From assembly GCF_035304305.1 (NCBI RefSeq), contig NZ_DATGQG010000152.1, positions 1 to 64,000 on the forward strand: DNA of 64,000 nt. The letters are read 5' to 3'. Positions 24,664-32,823 of the stretch are shown here, piece after piece. A model generated the notes under the pieces. The model saw only the letters and a list, made by a program, of their open reading frames with translations, was not told the origin of the DNA and ran no database searches. Position 1 is the stretch's first letter. Each line of letters opens with the position of its first letter. The stretch comes from Ferrovibrio sp035304305 (GTDB lineage Bacteria > Pseudomonadota > Alphaproteobacteria > Ferrovibrionales > Ferrovibrionaceae). Both the position numbers and the translations under genes were made by a program.

Positions 24664-25668
24664 TTACAGCTTCGCCATCGCGATCGCGGTGTCGGCCATG
24701 CGGTTGGAGAAACCCCATTCGTTGTCGTACCAGGACACGACGCGGACGAGGTTGCCCTCCATCACCTGGGTCTGCCGCAGGTCGAAGGTCGAGCTGGCCG
24801 GGTTGTGGTTGAAGTCGCTGGAGACCAGCGGCGCGTCGTTGACGTCGAGAATGCCCTTGAGCCGGTTGGCGGCGGCCCGCTTGATCGCCTCGTTGACCTC
24901 CTCGGCCGTGGTGTTCTTCTTCGCCACGAACTTGAAGTCGATCAGCGACACGTTCGGCGTCGGCACGCGGATCGACGAGCCGTCCAGCTTGCCCTTGAGG
25001 TCGGGCAGCACCAGGCCAACGGCCTTGGCGGCGCCGGTGGTGGTCGGGATCATCGACAGCGCCGCGGCGCGGGCGCGGTAGAGATCCTTGTGCAGAGTAT
25101 CCAGCGTCGGCTGGTCGCCGGTATAGGCATGGATCGTGGTCATGTAGCCCTTCTCGATGCCGATGGCTTCATGCAGCACGTAGGCGACCGGGGCGAGGCA
25201 GTTGGTGGTGCAGGAGGCGTTCGACACCACGGTGTGCTCGGGCTTCAGCTTGTCGTGGTTGACGCCGTAGACGACGGTGAGGTCGGCGTTGGTGGCGGGC
25301 GCCGAGACCAGCACCTTTTTGGCGCCGGCGGTGAGATGCGCGGCGGCCTTGTCGCGGTCGGTGAAGATGCCGGTGCACTCCATCGCGACGTCGACGTTGA
25401 GTTCCTTCCAGGGCAGCTTGGCCGGGTCGCGCTCGGCAGTGACCTTCATCCAGCCGCGGCCGACATCCATCGCGCCGTCCTTGGTCTTCACCTCGCCGTT
25501 GAAGCGGCCGTGCACGCTGTCATAGCGGAACAGATGCGCGTTGGTTTCCACCGGGCCCAGATCGTTGATGCCCACCACCTCGATATCGGTCCGGCCGCTC
25601 TCGATGATTGCACGCAGCACATTGCGGCCGATGCGGCCGAAACCGTTAATCGCAACCCGAACCGTCAT
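24664..25668 (-). CDS. gap: glyceraldehyde-3-phosphate dehydrogenase, type I
   Basis: 334 residues. NAD-binding start RVAINGFGRIGRNVLRA; catalytic Cys153 in SNASCTTNCLAP, with the active His in IHAYTGDQ; end motif SWYDNEWGFSNRM. It oxidises glyceraldehyde 3-phosphate to 1,3-bisphosphoglycerate. First gene of gap-pgk-fba. Transketolase, which often precedes gap in alphaproteobacteria, is not here; a DUF2459 gene lies upstream on the same strand, 165 bases away. Confidence 0.97.
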   Translation of the reverse strand: MTVRVAINGFGRIGRNVLRAIIESGRTDIEVVGINDLGPVETNAHLFRYDSVHGRFNGEVKTKDGAMDVGRGWMKVTAERDPAKLPWKELNVDVAMECTGIFTDRDKAAAHLTAGAKKVLVSAPATNADLTVVYGVNHDKLKPEHTVVSNASCTTNCLAPVAYVLHEAIGIEKGYMTTIHAYTGDQPTLDTLHKDLYRARAAALSMIPTTTGAAKAVGLVLPDLKGKLDGSSIRVPTPNVSLIDFKFVAKKNTTAEEVNEAIKRAAANRLKGILDVNDAPLVSSDFNHNPASSTFDLRQTQVMEGNLVRVVSWYDNEWGFSNRMADTAIAMAKL

Positions 25669-25740
25669 TTTCTCGTTCTCCGATGGGATGGGGTGGCAGA
25701 CAGCGGGGCGCGGGAATGCCCCGGAACAAGTTTTGCGGCT

Positions 25741-25769
25741 GATTTAGCCCCTTTGGGGCTGAGTCGCAA
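25741..25769 (-). promoter_or_regulatory. candidate gap operon promoter with palindromic spacer
   Basis: On the minus strand TTGCGA (25769-25764), 17 bases, TAAATC (25746-25741). The spacer is almost filled by the perfect palindrome AGCCCC-AAA-GGGGCT (25760-25746), which could be an operator or the end hairpin of the upstream DUF2459 transcript. The -10 match is weak. Confidence 0.3.
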
Positions 25770-25833
25770 GACGACCACGGTCTGGTCACCGCCGGCGGGG
25801 CGATGCGGCCCGAAACGGGCTGGCAGGTGGTCC

Positions 25834-26523
25834 TCATGGCTGGCTCATCAGGCCGAACGGGAAGGGGGTCCAGAGGCCGACTGGAAGGGCCGCGGCCCGC
25901 AGCGCCGCGCCGATCCATTCGTTGCAGGTGCGGATCGGGCTGTAGCGGCCGACCGCTTCGTAGAAGGCATCCGTGCCGCTGTAGGCGGCGCCGGAAATGG
26001 GGCGCGGCCGGCCGTTGCCGCCCAGCGCGAAACCCTTCCGGATATAGGCGACCAGGGCGTGGTACTGCAGCAGATCGGCCTCGATGCGCCGGACCGAGCC
26101 CGAATCGGCATCCGGTTCCGGTACCCGCATCACATGCATCGCGGCGGGGCCGCGGCCGAGCAGGGCCGCCACGGCAAGGTTGGGACGGAAATCGGCCGGC
26201 CGGCGGGTATGAAGATAGAAGTCCCGGTCGCCCCAGCCGAAGGCGATGTAGTCGCGGCCGCTGACATCGGCGGCGAAGTCGGTTTCCGGCAGCCATGCGC
26301 GCCAGTCGACCGCGCTTTCGCCCTCGCCATGCCGCAGCGGCAGGGCGAGCCAGACATGCCAGCCATTGGACAGGAGGTAGACCGGAACGCGCTCCTGGCC
26401 GGGCAGCGGCTCGCGCCAGGGCGCCTCGATCATCCCCAGCGCCAGCGCTGCCGCGCCATAGAGGGCGGGGACGGCAAGGATCAGCAGGACAAGGGAGAGG
26501 AGGATGCGGCGGAGCAGTCGCAT
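25834..26523 (-). CDS. DUF2459 / TIGR02117 family protein, membrane anchored
   Basis: 229 residues. One N-terminal membrane helix (about 8-30), then a periplasmic or cytoplasmic domain with NGWHVWLALP, FGWGDRDFYL and TCNEWIGAAL. These match the DUF2459 (TIGR02117) pattern, a family of unknown role in proteobacteria. The conserved His in NGWH and Cys in TCNEW recall NlpC/P60-like cysteine hydrolases, which is an inference and not shown. Downstream of it on the same strand is gap, with a hairpin between. It is divergent from the lipid A deacylase gene. Confidence 0.8.
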   Translation of the reverse strand: MRLLRRILLSLVLLILAVPALYGAAALALGMIEAPWREPLPGQERVPVYLLSNGWHVWLALPLRHGEGESAVDWRAWLPETDFAADVSGRDYIAFGWGDRDFYLHTRRPADFRPNLAVAALLGRGPAAMHVMRVPEPDADSGSVRRIEADLLQYHALVAYIRKGFALGGNGRPRPISGAAYSGTDAFYEAVGRYSPIRTCNEWIGAALRAAALPVGLWTPFPFGLMSQP

Positions 26524-26671
26524 GGCGGGCTTCCTGCCGCAAAAATGTGGCGAGATTACAGCGGGGCTGTTCCATTCCCGGTATCAGGCTTGGCTTAACC
26601 CCTTGCCGTGGCTAGTATTCGGCTCTGCCGGCGTGCTCTGCCGGTGCGCTTTCCGGGGGGGAATTCCGACA

Positions 26672-27166
26672 ATGCGTAGAGGCGTTTCCGTAGTCGCGCT
26701 GCTGGTGGCGGCCCTGCTGGTCATTCCGTCTGCGGCCCGGGCCGATGACCCGGCCTTCCTGGCGCTTTCGGCCGGCTATTACGACATCAATGACAATTAC
26801 GAGGCCGCCGAAGCCCGCATCGAATATCGCCACGACAAGAAGTTCTGGATCTTCAAGCCCTTTGCCGGCGTGATGGCGACCACCGACGAGGCGGTGCACG
26901 GCTATGCCGGCGTGCTGGTCGACATCTATTTCGGCCGCCGCTGGGTGCTGACCCCGAGCTTCGCCCCCGGCCTCTATCGCGAGGGCGACGGCAAGGATCT
27001 CGGCGGCACCATCCAGTTCCGCTCGCAGCTCGAGCTGAGCTACCGCTTCGACAACCGCTCGCGGCTGGGCCTGAGCATCAACCACATCTCGAATGCCAGC
27101 ATCTACGACAGCAACCCGGGCACCGAGAGCGTGGCGCTGACCTACGCGATCCCGCTCGGCCACTGA
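26672..27166 (+). CDS. pagL: PagL-like lipid A 3-O-deacylase (acyloxyacyl hydrolase family)
   Basis: 164 residues: a signal peptide (about 1-24, ARA-D) and a small outer-membrane beta-barrel of about 140 residues. The catalytic set of PagL is present with identical spacing: His138 and Ser140 in INHISNAS, Asn141, and Glu152 in NPGTES (PagL: His126, Ser128, Asn129, Glu140). The enzyme removes the 3-position acyl chain from lipid A in the outer membrane, which weakens endotoxin signalling and changes envelope packing. A single-gene unit with a strong terminator; the GGGGGG run before it acts as the ribosome site. Confidence 0.87.
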   Translation: MRRGVSVVALLVAALLVIPSAARADDPAFLALSAGYYDINDNYEAAEARIEYRHDKKFWIFKPFAGVMATTDEAVHGYAGVLVDIYFGRRWVLTPSFAPGLYREGDGKDLGGTIQFRSQLELSYRFDNRSRLGLSINHISNASIYDSNPGTESVALTYAIPLGH

Positions 27167-27190
27167 ACGGGCGGCTTCTTCACCCGATCC

Positions 27191-27223
27191 GAATGCCCGG
27201 GCCTGTCCCGGGCATTCTTTTTT
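27191..27223 (+). terminator. intrinsic terminator of the pagL-like gene
   Basis: GAATGCCCGGG / CCCGGGCATTC stem of 11 base pairs, 5-base loop, six T. It is 24 bases after the stop. Confidence 0.92.
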
Positions 27224-27310
27224 CAGGCTGGCCGAACCCCCGACCGCGCCGAAAACCATGCCCGGACGCCCCTTTTTCGGCCAACCCGCTGATTTTCCTG
27301 AGCCCGACAG

Positions 27311-27432
27311 AGCCGGTTCGATCCCGTTCGGAGCCAGTTGAGTCCCGTTGGGAGCCAGTTCAGTCCGGTTCAATCCCGTTGAGGGCCAGTTGAGTCCCGT
27401 TCAGTCCCGTTGAATCCCGTTGAGTCCCGTTG
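27311..27432. repeat. array of twelve degenerate 10-11 bp tandem repeats
   Basis: Twelve head-to-tail units close to AGTCCCGTTG; variants include AGCCAGTTG-like and AATCCCGTTG units, and two units have one extra base. The period equals one turn of the DNA helix. The array lies in a 403-base stretch without a gene between the pagL terminator and gluQ. The frames through it (a plus frame rich in EPV/SR and a minus frame starting MNRTELAPNG) have no homologue I recognise and are taken as by-products. The rest of the stretch, 27433-27569, shows nothing clear. Confidence 0.8.
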
Positions 27433-27569
27433 GGACAGCCGGTGAAGCGCCAGCCATGCCGGGTCTGGCATACGGTCGTATGTCATCCATCCGATTCACG
27501 ATGTCCGACAACGGCAGGACGCCAAAGCGGCGGCAGGAACATAAAGAGTACAATCGGCCTGCGCCAATG

Positions 27570-28454
27570 TCAACCGCCGGCGTCCCGGTCAGGCTGAATC
27601 CCCGCCTGGCGCCAGACCTCAGCCGGCGTGATACCGGCTGCGCGCAGGTCGCGCAGGCGCGGCGCGTTGCGGCGTTTGGCCAGCCGCTCGCCGCTCTTGT
27701 CCAGCAGCAGCCGGTGATGGGCATAGGCAGGCACCGGCCAGTCGAACAATGCCTGCAGCAGCCGGTGCAGATGCGTGGCGGCAAAGAGATCGCTGCCCCG
27801 CGTCACCAGCGTGATGCCCTGCAGCGCGTCGTCGTGGGTGACGCAGAGATGATAGCTGGCCGGCGTTTCCTTGCGTGCCAGCACCACGTCGCCGAAACCG
27901 TCGCGCAGCAGGCCTGGCGTCACGCTCTGGATGCCCTCGCTTTCGTCCCGCCAGACGAGCGGCCAGCGACCGATCTGCGCGCAGGCCGCGGCGATGTCGA
28001 GTCTGAGCGCATAGGCCTCGCCGGCGGCGATGCGCGCCTCGCGCTCAGTCGTGCTCAGGCTCCGGCAGGTGCCGGGATAGACCTGCCCCTCGAAGCCGTG
28101 CGGGGCATGGCCGGCGGCGGCGATCTCCGCCTGGATCTGTCTGCGCGTGCAGAAGCAGGGATAGAGCAGGCCGCGCTGCTTCAGTGTTTCGAGCGCGGCG
28201 GTGTAGTCGCTGAAATGCTGCGACTGGATCCGCACCGGCTCCTCCCAGCGCAGGCCCAGCCAGGCGAAGTCCTCGAGGATCGCGGCGGTGTATTCCGGGC
28301 GGCAGCGCGTGACGTCGATATCCTCGATGCGCAGCAGGAAACGACCGCCGGATTCTCTGGCGCGCGCATGGGCGATCCCTGCCGAATAGGCATGGCCGAG
28401 ATGCAGATAGCCGGTCGGGCTTGGCGCGAAACGTGTGACGATGTCAGACTGCAT
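27570..28454 (-). CDS. gluQ: glutamyl-queuosine tRNA(Asp) synthetase
   Basis: 294 residues. A shortened glutamyl-tRNA synthetase lacking the anticodon-binding domain. It has FAPSPTGYLHLGH (the HIGH motif), LRIEDIDVTR, a zinc-binding CFC...C region (CFCTRRQI and YPGTCR) and the KMSKS-like loop LDKSGERLAKR. It attaches glutamate to the queuosine base of tRNA(Asp) rather than to a tRNA end. It is divergent from an esterase gene; the two share an 87-base gap. The 10-11 bp repeat array lies just beyond its stop, at a distance of about 140 bases. Confidence 0.93.
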   Translation of the reverse strand: MQSDIVTRFAPSPTGYLHLGHAYSAGIAHARARESGGRFLLRIEDIDVTRCRPEYTAAILEDFAWLGLRWEEPVRIQSQHFSDYTAALETLKQRGLLYPCFCTRRQIQAEIAAAGHAPHGFEGQVYPGTCRSLSTTEREARIAAGEAYALRLDIAAACAQIGRWPLVWRDESEGIQSVTPGLLRDGFGDVVLARKETPASYHLCVTHDDALQGITLVTRGSDLFAATHLHRLLQALFDWPVPAYAHHRLLLDKSGERLAKRRNAPRLRDLRAAGITPAEVWRQAGIQPDRDAGG

Positions 28455-28541
28455 GGAAACCCGACCACAGCTTAGGAAGGCCGCCCCGTGTTGTCATCCG
28501 CGGCCGCCGGTTTGTTGCGGCCACCACGAACAGGAGATGCC

Positions 28542-29246
28542 ATGCTCGACGGCCCCAGACTGCCATCTGCCAGCGGCAGGGCGCGCTCGCTGGTCGTGCT
28601 GCTGCACGGCTATGGCGCGGACGGCAACGACCTGATCGAACTCGGCGCGCAGTGGCGCCAGCTGCTGCCGGATGCGGCGTTTGCCGCGCCGCATGCCCCG
28701 TCGATGATTCCGGGCTTTCCGCCCGGCATGGGCGGCGGGCGGCAATGGTTCGCGCTCGACCAGTATGATCCGAACCTGCTGCGCCGCGATCCGCAGCAGG
28801 CCGCCGGCATCTATGCCACGATGCAGGCGGGCGCCGAGCAGGCCGCGCCGGCGCTGCACGCCTTCCTCGATGCCGAGCTGGCGACGCATGGTCTCGACGG
28901 CAGCCGCCTCGCCCTGGTCGGCTTCAGCCAGGGCACGATGATGGCGCTGCATGTCGGGCTGCGCCGCTCGCCGGGTCCGGCGGCGATCCTCGGCTATTCC
29001 GGCGCCATGCTTGGCGCCGATGCGCTGAAGGACGAGATCCGCTGCCGGCCGCCGATCTATCTGATCCATGGCGATGTCGACGACATCGTTCCCGTGGAAG
29101 CGATGTTCGCCGCCATCCATGGCCTGAACGCTGCCGGATGCCCGGCGCGCTGGCATGTCTCCCGCGGCATGGCGCACGGCATTGCCCCGGACGGCCTGCA
29201 GATCGGTGGCGCTTTTCTGGCCGAATCGCTCCGGGCGAAGGGCTGA
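28542..29246 (+). CDS. carboxylesterase/phospholipase, alpha/beta hydrolase (YpfH type)
   Basis: 234 residues of the Abhydrolase_2 family: VVLLHGYGADGNDL, nucleophile GFSQGTMMAL, catalytic Asp in HGDVDDIVP and His in SRGMAHGI. No signal peptide, so cytoplasmic. Acts on short esters or acyl groups; substrate unknown. Start 28542 follows AGGAG by 5 bases; the longer frame lacks a site. Monocistronic or upstream of the HNH gene (87 bases apart). Confidence 0.87.
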   Translation: MLDGPRLPSASGRARSLVVLLHGYGADGNDLIELGAQWRQLLPDAAFAAPHAPSMIPGFPPGMGGGRQWFALDQYDPNLLRRDPQQAAGIYATMQAGAEQAAPALHAFLDAELATHGLDGSRLALVGFSQGTMMALHVGLRRSPGPAAILGYSGAMLGADALKDEIRCRPPIYLIHGDVDDIVPVEAMFAAIHGLNAAGCPARWHVSRGMAHGIAPDGLQIGGAFLAESLRAKG

Positions 29247-29333
29247 AGACGTGCGCAAATTATGGTGGTTGTCATGAAGCCGTCACCCCGCATATTGTAG
29301 TGTTCAGTGACGCAACCTGGTCCGGGAGTGTGA

Positions 29334-29879
29334 ATGACCCCTGAGTCCTGTCCGGCGTTGGTGCTGAATGCGGATTATCAGCCGCTTTCCTATTTCCCGC
29401 TCTCGGTCTGGCCGTGGCAGGAAGTGGTCAAGGCGGTCTGCATGGAACGCGTCACGATCCTCTCCGAATACGACCAGGAAATCCGCTCGCCCAGCTTTTC
29501 CATGCGTCTGCCCAGCGTGGTGGCGCTCAAGCGCTACATCGCGCCGGCGCGGCGTCCGGCGTTCACGCGATTCAACCTGTTTCTGCGCGACCGTTTCACC
29601 TGCCAGTATTGCGGCAGCCGCCAGGAACTCACCTTCGATCATGTCATCCCGCGCTCGCGCGGCGGGCTGACCCGCTGGGACAACGTGGTTGCCGCCTGTG
29701 CGCCCTGCAATCTGGCCAAGGGCGGCCGCATGCCGCATGACTGCAACATGCATCCGCGTACCCGGCCCCATATGCCGACCGTACAGGAACTCCAGCGCAA
29801 CGGGCGGGCCTTCCCGCCCAATTTTTTGCACGACAGCTGGCGCGACTTCCTTTACTGGGACAGCGAACTGGAGCCCTGA
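29334..29879 (+). CDS. HNH endonuclease family protein
   Basis: 181 residues. The HNH domain is complete: zinc pair CQYCG, the catalytic block LTFDHVIPRSRGG, the Asn in WDNVV and the second zinc pair CAPC. The N-terminal part (LVLNADYQPLSYFPLSVW) is typical of a conserved stand-alone bacterial family of chromosomal HNH proteins, whose natural role is not settled. It has no methylase, toxin or phage neighbours, so I do not infer restriction or defence. Confidence 0.88.
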   Translation: MTPESCPALVLNADYQPLSYFPLSVWPWQEVVKAVCMERVTILSEYDQEIRSPSFSMRLPSVVALKRYIAPARRPAFTRFNLFLRDRFTCQYCGSRQELTFDHVIPRSRGGLTRWDNVVAACAPCNLAKGGRMPHDCNMHPRTRPHMPTVQELQRNGRAFPPNFLHDSWRDFLYWDSELEP

Positions 29880-29939
29880 CCTTGCATTGCAGCCGGCCGC
29901 GCTGCATCGTCTGTCCGACATCTGCCGGGAGACGTGTTC

Positions 29940-30398
29940 ATGGTTTCTGCAATTCCCGACGGCTTCACCGCCGTCACGCCCTATCTCACCATCACTGACG
30001 CCGCCAAGGCGATTGACTATTACCGGCGGGCCTTCGGGGCGGAGGAGGTTTACCGCCTGATGGCGCCGGATGGCGAGCGGGTCGTGCATGCCGAACTGCG
30101 GATCGGCGATGCCCGGCTGATGCTGGCCGACAGTTTTCCCGAATGGAACACTCCCGCGCCTGCGCGCGACGGCGCCGGCGTCGGCGTGCATCTCTATGTC
30201 GAAGACGTCGATGCGGTGATGGCGGCGGCCGAGAAACACGGCGCGCGCATCCTGATGCCGCCGATGGATGCCTTCTGGGGCGACCGCTATGGCAAGCTGC
30301 TCGACCCCTACGGCGTCACCTGGGGCGTGGCGACGCATATCCGCGACATGACGCCGGACGAGATCGCGAAAGCCGCGAAGGAAGCGCTGGGAAACTGA
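29940..30398 (+). CDS. VOC family (glyoxalase/PhnB-like) protein
   Basis: 152 residues, one paired beta-alpha-beta module set of the vicinal oxygen chelate fold. PhnB-like patterns: FTAVTPYLTITDAAKAIDYY, FGAEEVYRL, the loop VHLYVEDVDAVMAAAEKHG, and FWGDRYGKLLDPYGVTWG with the likely metal-binding residues. Enzyme class cannot be told. Start 29940 chosen for the GGGAG 8 bases upstream; GTG at 29934 is possible. Convergent with coq7. Confidence 0.85.
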   Translation: MVSAIPDGFTAVTPYLTITDAAKAIDYYRRAFGAEEVYRLMAPDGERVVHAELRIGDARLMLADSFPEWNTPAPARDGAGVGVHLYVEDVDAVMAAAEKHGARILMPPMDAFWGDRYGKLLDPYGVTWGVATHIRDMTPDEIAKAAKEALGN

Positions 30399-30405
30399 AG
30401 GATAG

Positions 30406-30445
30406 CCCTCACCCTCCCAGCCGAAGCAGCGGGAGTGTGAAGGGG
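30406..30445. terminator. hairpin between convergent VOC and coq7 genes
   Basis: CCCTCACCCTCCC can pair with GGGAGTGTGAAGGG (one mismatch region) around a 12-base loop, in a 47-base convergent gap. No clear T-run on either side, so termination is only likely, in both directions. Confidence 0.35.
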
Positions 30446-30994
30446 TTAAATCCGCTCCGACAGCCAGATGGCGGTGCGGGTAATTGCCTTCACGCCCTTC
30501 GAGAACAGCTCATAGGCCGGCGCCTCGGCGGCGCCCTCGGCGCGCGCCGTGTCGCGATGGGCAATCTCGTCGGCACGGAACTGCGCGATGGTTTCGCGCA
30601 GCGCCGGCTCGGCATCGCCGAGCTTTTCGATCTGCCGCGCATAATGCTGGTCGATGACATCCTCGACGGCTTCGGTGCAGGCCATGGCGGCCTTCTCGCC
30701 CATCAGCGCGGATACCGCACCCAGCGCGAAGCCGCCGACATGCCAGAGCGGCGAAAGCAGGGTCGGGCGCACCCGGCGCTGCGGCAGCAGACGGTCGAAG
30801 GCGTCGAGATGTTCCTGCTCCTGCTGCGCCATGTGGCGGATGGTCGGCGCCGACGGCGAACGGCCGAGCACGGCAAGCTGGCCGTCATAGATGCGTTTGG
30901 CTCCGTATTCGCCGGCATGGTCCACACGCAGGATGCGTTCAACCAGCTGGCGCGGATCGGGATCGCCGGCGAGGCGGCGGCGCGGCTTCGTCAT
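30446..30994 (-). CDS. coq7: demethoxyubiquinone hydroxylase
   Basis: 182 residues. Di-iron hydroxylase with ferritin-like helices: DHAGEYGAKRIY, QEQEHLDAF, CTEAVEDVIDQHY and DEIAHRDTA provide the E-x-x-H ligands. It adds the last hydroxyl to the benzoquinone ring in ubiquinone synthesis at the inner membrane. Start 30994 shares one base with the dsbB stop (TGATG), so it is translated after dsbB; upstream open frame belongs to another frame of dsbB. Confidence 0.93.
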   Translation of the reverse strand: MTKPRRRLAGDPDPRQLVERILRVDHAGEYGAKRIYDGQLAVLGRSPSAPTIRHMAQQEQEHLDAFDRLLPQRRVRPTLLSPLWHVGGFALGAVSALMGEKAAMACTEAVEDVIDQHYARQIEKLGDAEPALRETIAQFRADEIAHRDTARAEGAAEAPAYELFSKGVKAITRTAIWLSERI

Positions 30995-31488
30995 CACGTC
31001 GTCTCCGCACGGGCGCGCTTCGCGGCGAACAGCGCGAAGCCGCCCAGGACGATCGACCAGAGCACATTCCAGCCGGCCATGGAAAGGCCGAGAAAGCGGA
31101 AGGCGGCCTCGTCGCAACGCACCACCGGCGCCGTCAGCAGCTGCGCGCGCAGCGCCTCGATGCTGTTCGGCGTCGGCGCGGCGGAGCAGCCCGGCAGACC
31201 CTGCCACCATTTCTCCTCGACGCCGACATGGAAGACGGCGATGCCGCCGCTCACCAGCACGCTGAGGCCGGCCAGCGCCAGCAGGGCCGGGCGCAGCTTC
31301 GGCATGACCAGGGCGGCCAGGGCGAAGATTATCGCGGCGCCATAGGGCCAGCGCTGCCAGAGGCAGAGTTCGCAGGGGGCAAGGCCGAAGCCGTATTGCG
31401 ACAGGAAGGCGATCCCGAGCGTCAAGGCGGCGAGTGCCGCCACCGAAAGGCCGGCGCGGGAAGGCTGCAGGGCGAAATCCGCGTTCAT
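30994..31488 (-). CDS. dsbB: disulfide bond formation protein B
   Basis: 164 residues with four membrane helices. The first periplasmic redox pair is CELC, with the following WQRWPY typical of DsbB; the second pair is formed by the cysteines in PGCSAAP and VVRCDEA. It passes electrons from DsbA to ubiquinone, a functional link with coq7, with which it overlaps by one base. Start 31488 is the family start (MNADFALQPSRAG); the frame continues upstream without support. Confidence 0.9.
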   Translation of the reverse strand: MNADFALQPSRAGLSVAALAALTLGIAFLSQYGFGLAPCELCLWQRWPYGAAIIFALAALVMPKLRPALLALAGLSVLVSGGIAVFHVGVEEKWWQGLPGCSAAPTPNSIEALRAQLLTAPVVRCDEAAFRFLGLSMAGWNVLWSIVLGGFALFAAKRARAETT

Positions 31489-31627
31489 GGCGCGGATCAT
31501 ATAAAGGAATGGAAGGGCGGAAAACGCCCGGCGGGAAACTGCGGCAAAATGCCGGTGCGGTGCGGGCGGGAGAAAGTGACGGCGGCCGGAGCCTGCAGCG
31601 CTCCGGCCGCCGTTCGAAAGAGTCCGG

Positions 31628-31813
31628 TCAGTGTTTCCTGACCGCGTCGCGGATCGAATCCTTGGCACCGCCGACGGTGTTCTGCACCTTGCCTTCCACC
31701 TTGTCGGCCTTGCCTTCAGCCTGCAGCTTGCTGTCGCCGGTCATCTTGCCGAGCGCGTCCTTCACGGCGCCCTTGGCCTGCTTGCCGGCGCCTTCCACAC
31801 GATTCTTGTCCAT
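31628..31813 (-). CDS. CsbD family stress protein
   Basis: 61 residues, MDKNRVEGAGKQAKGAVKDA, a charged amphipathic repeat protein without hydrophobic core. CsbD-like proteins accumulate in general stress and stationary phase; exact role unknown. AGGAGGACCTC precedes the ATG on the minus strand, a very good ribosome site. It stands alone between dsbB and yqaA, both on the same strand. Confidence 0.9.
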   Translation of the reverse strand: MDKNRVEGAGKQAKGAVKDALGKMTGDSKLQAEGKADKVEGKVQNTVGGAKDSIRDAVRKH

Positions 31814-31875
31814 GAGGTCCTCCTCTGCTGTGGCCAGCACCAACAGGCGGGGAGGATTCCGGTTCCCTGCCGCTG

Positions 31876-32457
31876 CTAGATCAGGTAGCGGATCGCCAGA
31901 AAACCGCCGATCAGCGCGATCAGAAAAATCCAGCTCAGGATGGTGAGTCGCTTCTCGATGAAGCTCTGGATCGGCGGACCGAACTTCCACAGCAGGGCGG
32001 CGAGCAGATAGAAGCGCAGACCGCGGGTGATGACCGAGGCTATGATGAAGACGCCGAGGCTGAAATGCGCGGCGCCGCTGGCGATGGTGACAAGCTTGTA
32101 GGGGATCGGCGTCAGGCCCTTGACCAGGATGATCCACAGGCCCCATTCGGCGTAGGAGGCCTCGAACGCGTCCCAGGCCGCGCGCAGGCCGTAGAGTTCG
32201 ATGATCCAGGCGCCGAGCGTCTCGATCAGGAAATAGCCGATGCCGTAGCCGAGCAGCCCGCCGAGCACGGAGGCGATGGTGCAGATCAGCGCATACTGGA
32301 AGGCGCGGTGCGGCGCCGCCAGGCACATGGGGAGCAGCATAACGTCAGGTGGGATCGGGAAGACCGAGCTTTCCAGAAACGAGACGACAGCCAGCGCACG
32401 CGGCGCATTCGGCCGGCGCGCCTGGCGCATGGTCCAGTCATAGAGGCGGCGAAACAA
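31876..32457 (-). CDS. yqaA: YqaA family membrane protein (VTT/DedA-like fold)
   Basis: 193 residues with about five membrane helices. Motifs SFLESSVFPIPPDVMLLPM and VKGLTPIPYKLVTIASG are those of the YqaA branch of the VTT/DedA superfamily, which includes flippases for undecaprenyl phosphate and phosphatidylethanolamine; the role of YqaA is not proven. Separated from csbD by 62 bases and from the tRNA by 240, with no other gene between. Confidence 0.88.
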   Translation of the reverse strand: MFRRLYDWTMRQARRPNAPRALAVVSFLESSVFPIPPDVMLLPMCLAAPHRAFQYALICTIASVLGGLLGYGIGYFLIETLGAWIIELYGLRAAWDAFEASYAEWGLWIILVKGLTPIPYKLVTIASGAAHFSLGVFIIASVITRGLRFYLLAALLWKFGPPIQSFIEKRLTILSWIFLIALIGGFLAIRYLI

Positions 32458-32636
32458 GACGGGCGGGCTCCGGCCGGCAGGAAAACGTCAAAGCTGTATG
32501 CCGGAGGGTGGCCGCAGTGTCCACCGGCGGGCCGGTGACGGCTTGATGACCGCCGCCTGTCCGGCGGCCGGCGATGGGTGGCTGGTCCGGAATCACCGGC
32601 GGTCAGCTGAATCGCGCGGGCCGGGGGAGGCGGCGG

Positions 32637-32665
32637 TTGCAAGGGGCAGGGCGAGAAGCTAAAAA
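32637..32665 (+). promoter_or_regulatory. promoter of tRNA-Leu
   Basis: TTGCAA (32637-32642), 17-base spacer, TAAAAA (32660-32665), ending 31 bases before the tRNA. Confidence 0.55.
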
Positions 32666-32696
32666 TCCGCGGCGCTTAGCTCCGGCGGCAAACCGG

Positions 32697-32783
32697 GCCC
32701 CAGTGGTGGAATTGGTAGACGCGGCGGACTCAAAATCCGTTGCCCTCGCGGGCGTGCTGGTTCAAGTCCGGCCTGGGGCACCA
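32697..32783 (+). tRNA. tRNA-Leu (anticodon CAA)
   Basis: 87 bases with CCA encoded. Acceptor GCCCCAG (32697-32703) pairs with CTGGGGC (32773-32779), discriminator A. The anticodon loop is CTCAAAA with anticodon CAA, reading UUG. A long variable arm (TGCCCTCGCGGGCG) marks it as a class II tRNA, and the T-loop is TTCAAGT. Confidence 0.96.
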
Positions 32784-32789
32784 TCCTTC

Positions 32790-32819
32790 GCGCTTCGATG
32801 CGCAGACAGCCCGAAGCGC
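32790..32819. terminator. hairpin between tRNA-Leu and the convergent yjdM gene
   Basis: GCGCTTCG / CGAAGCGC perfect 8-base-pair stem with 14-base loop, 6 bases after the tRNA. T-runs are weak on both strands. Confidence 0.4.
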
Positions 32820-32823
32820 TTCC

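Noticed and set aside
26612..27373. Minus-strand frame starting MNRTELAPNG, opposite pagL
   Set aside because: Its N-terminus is only the repeat array translated; the rest is antisense to a well-supported gene.
27311..27432. CRISPR array
   Set aside because: Repeats are 10-11 bases, directly adjacent, without spacers or cas genes.
29334..29879. Restriction or defence role for the HNH protein
   Set aside because: No methylase, toxin, phage or mobile genes nearby; matches a conserved chromosomal family.
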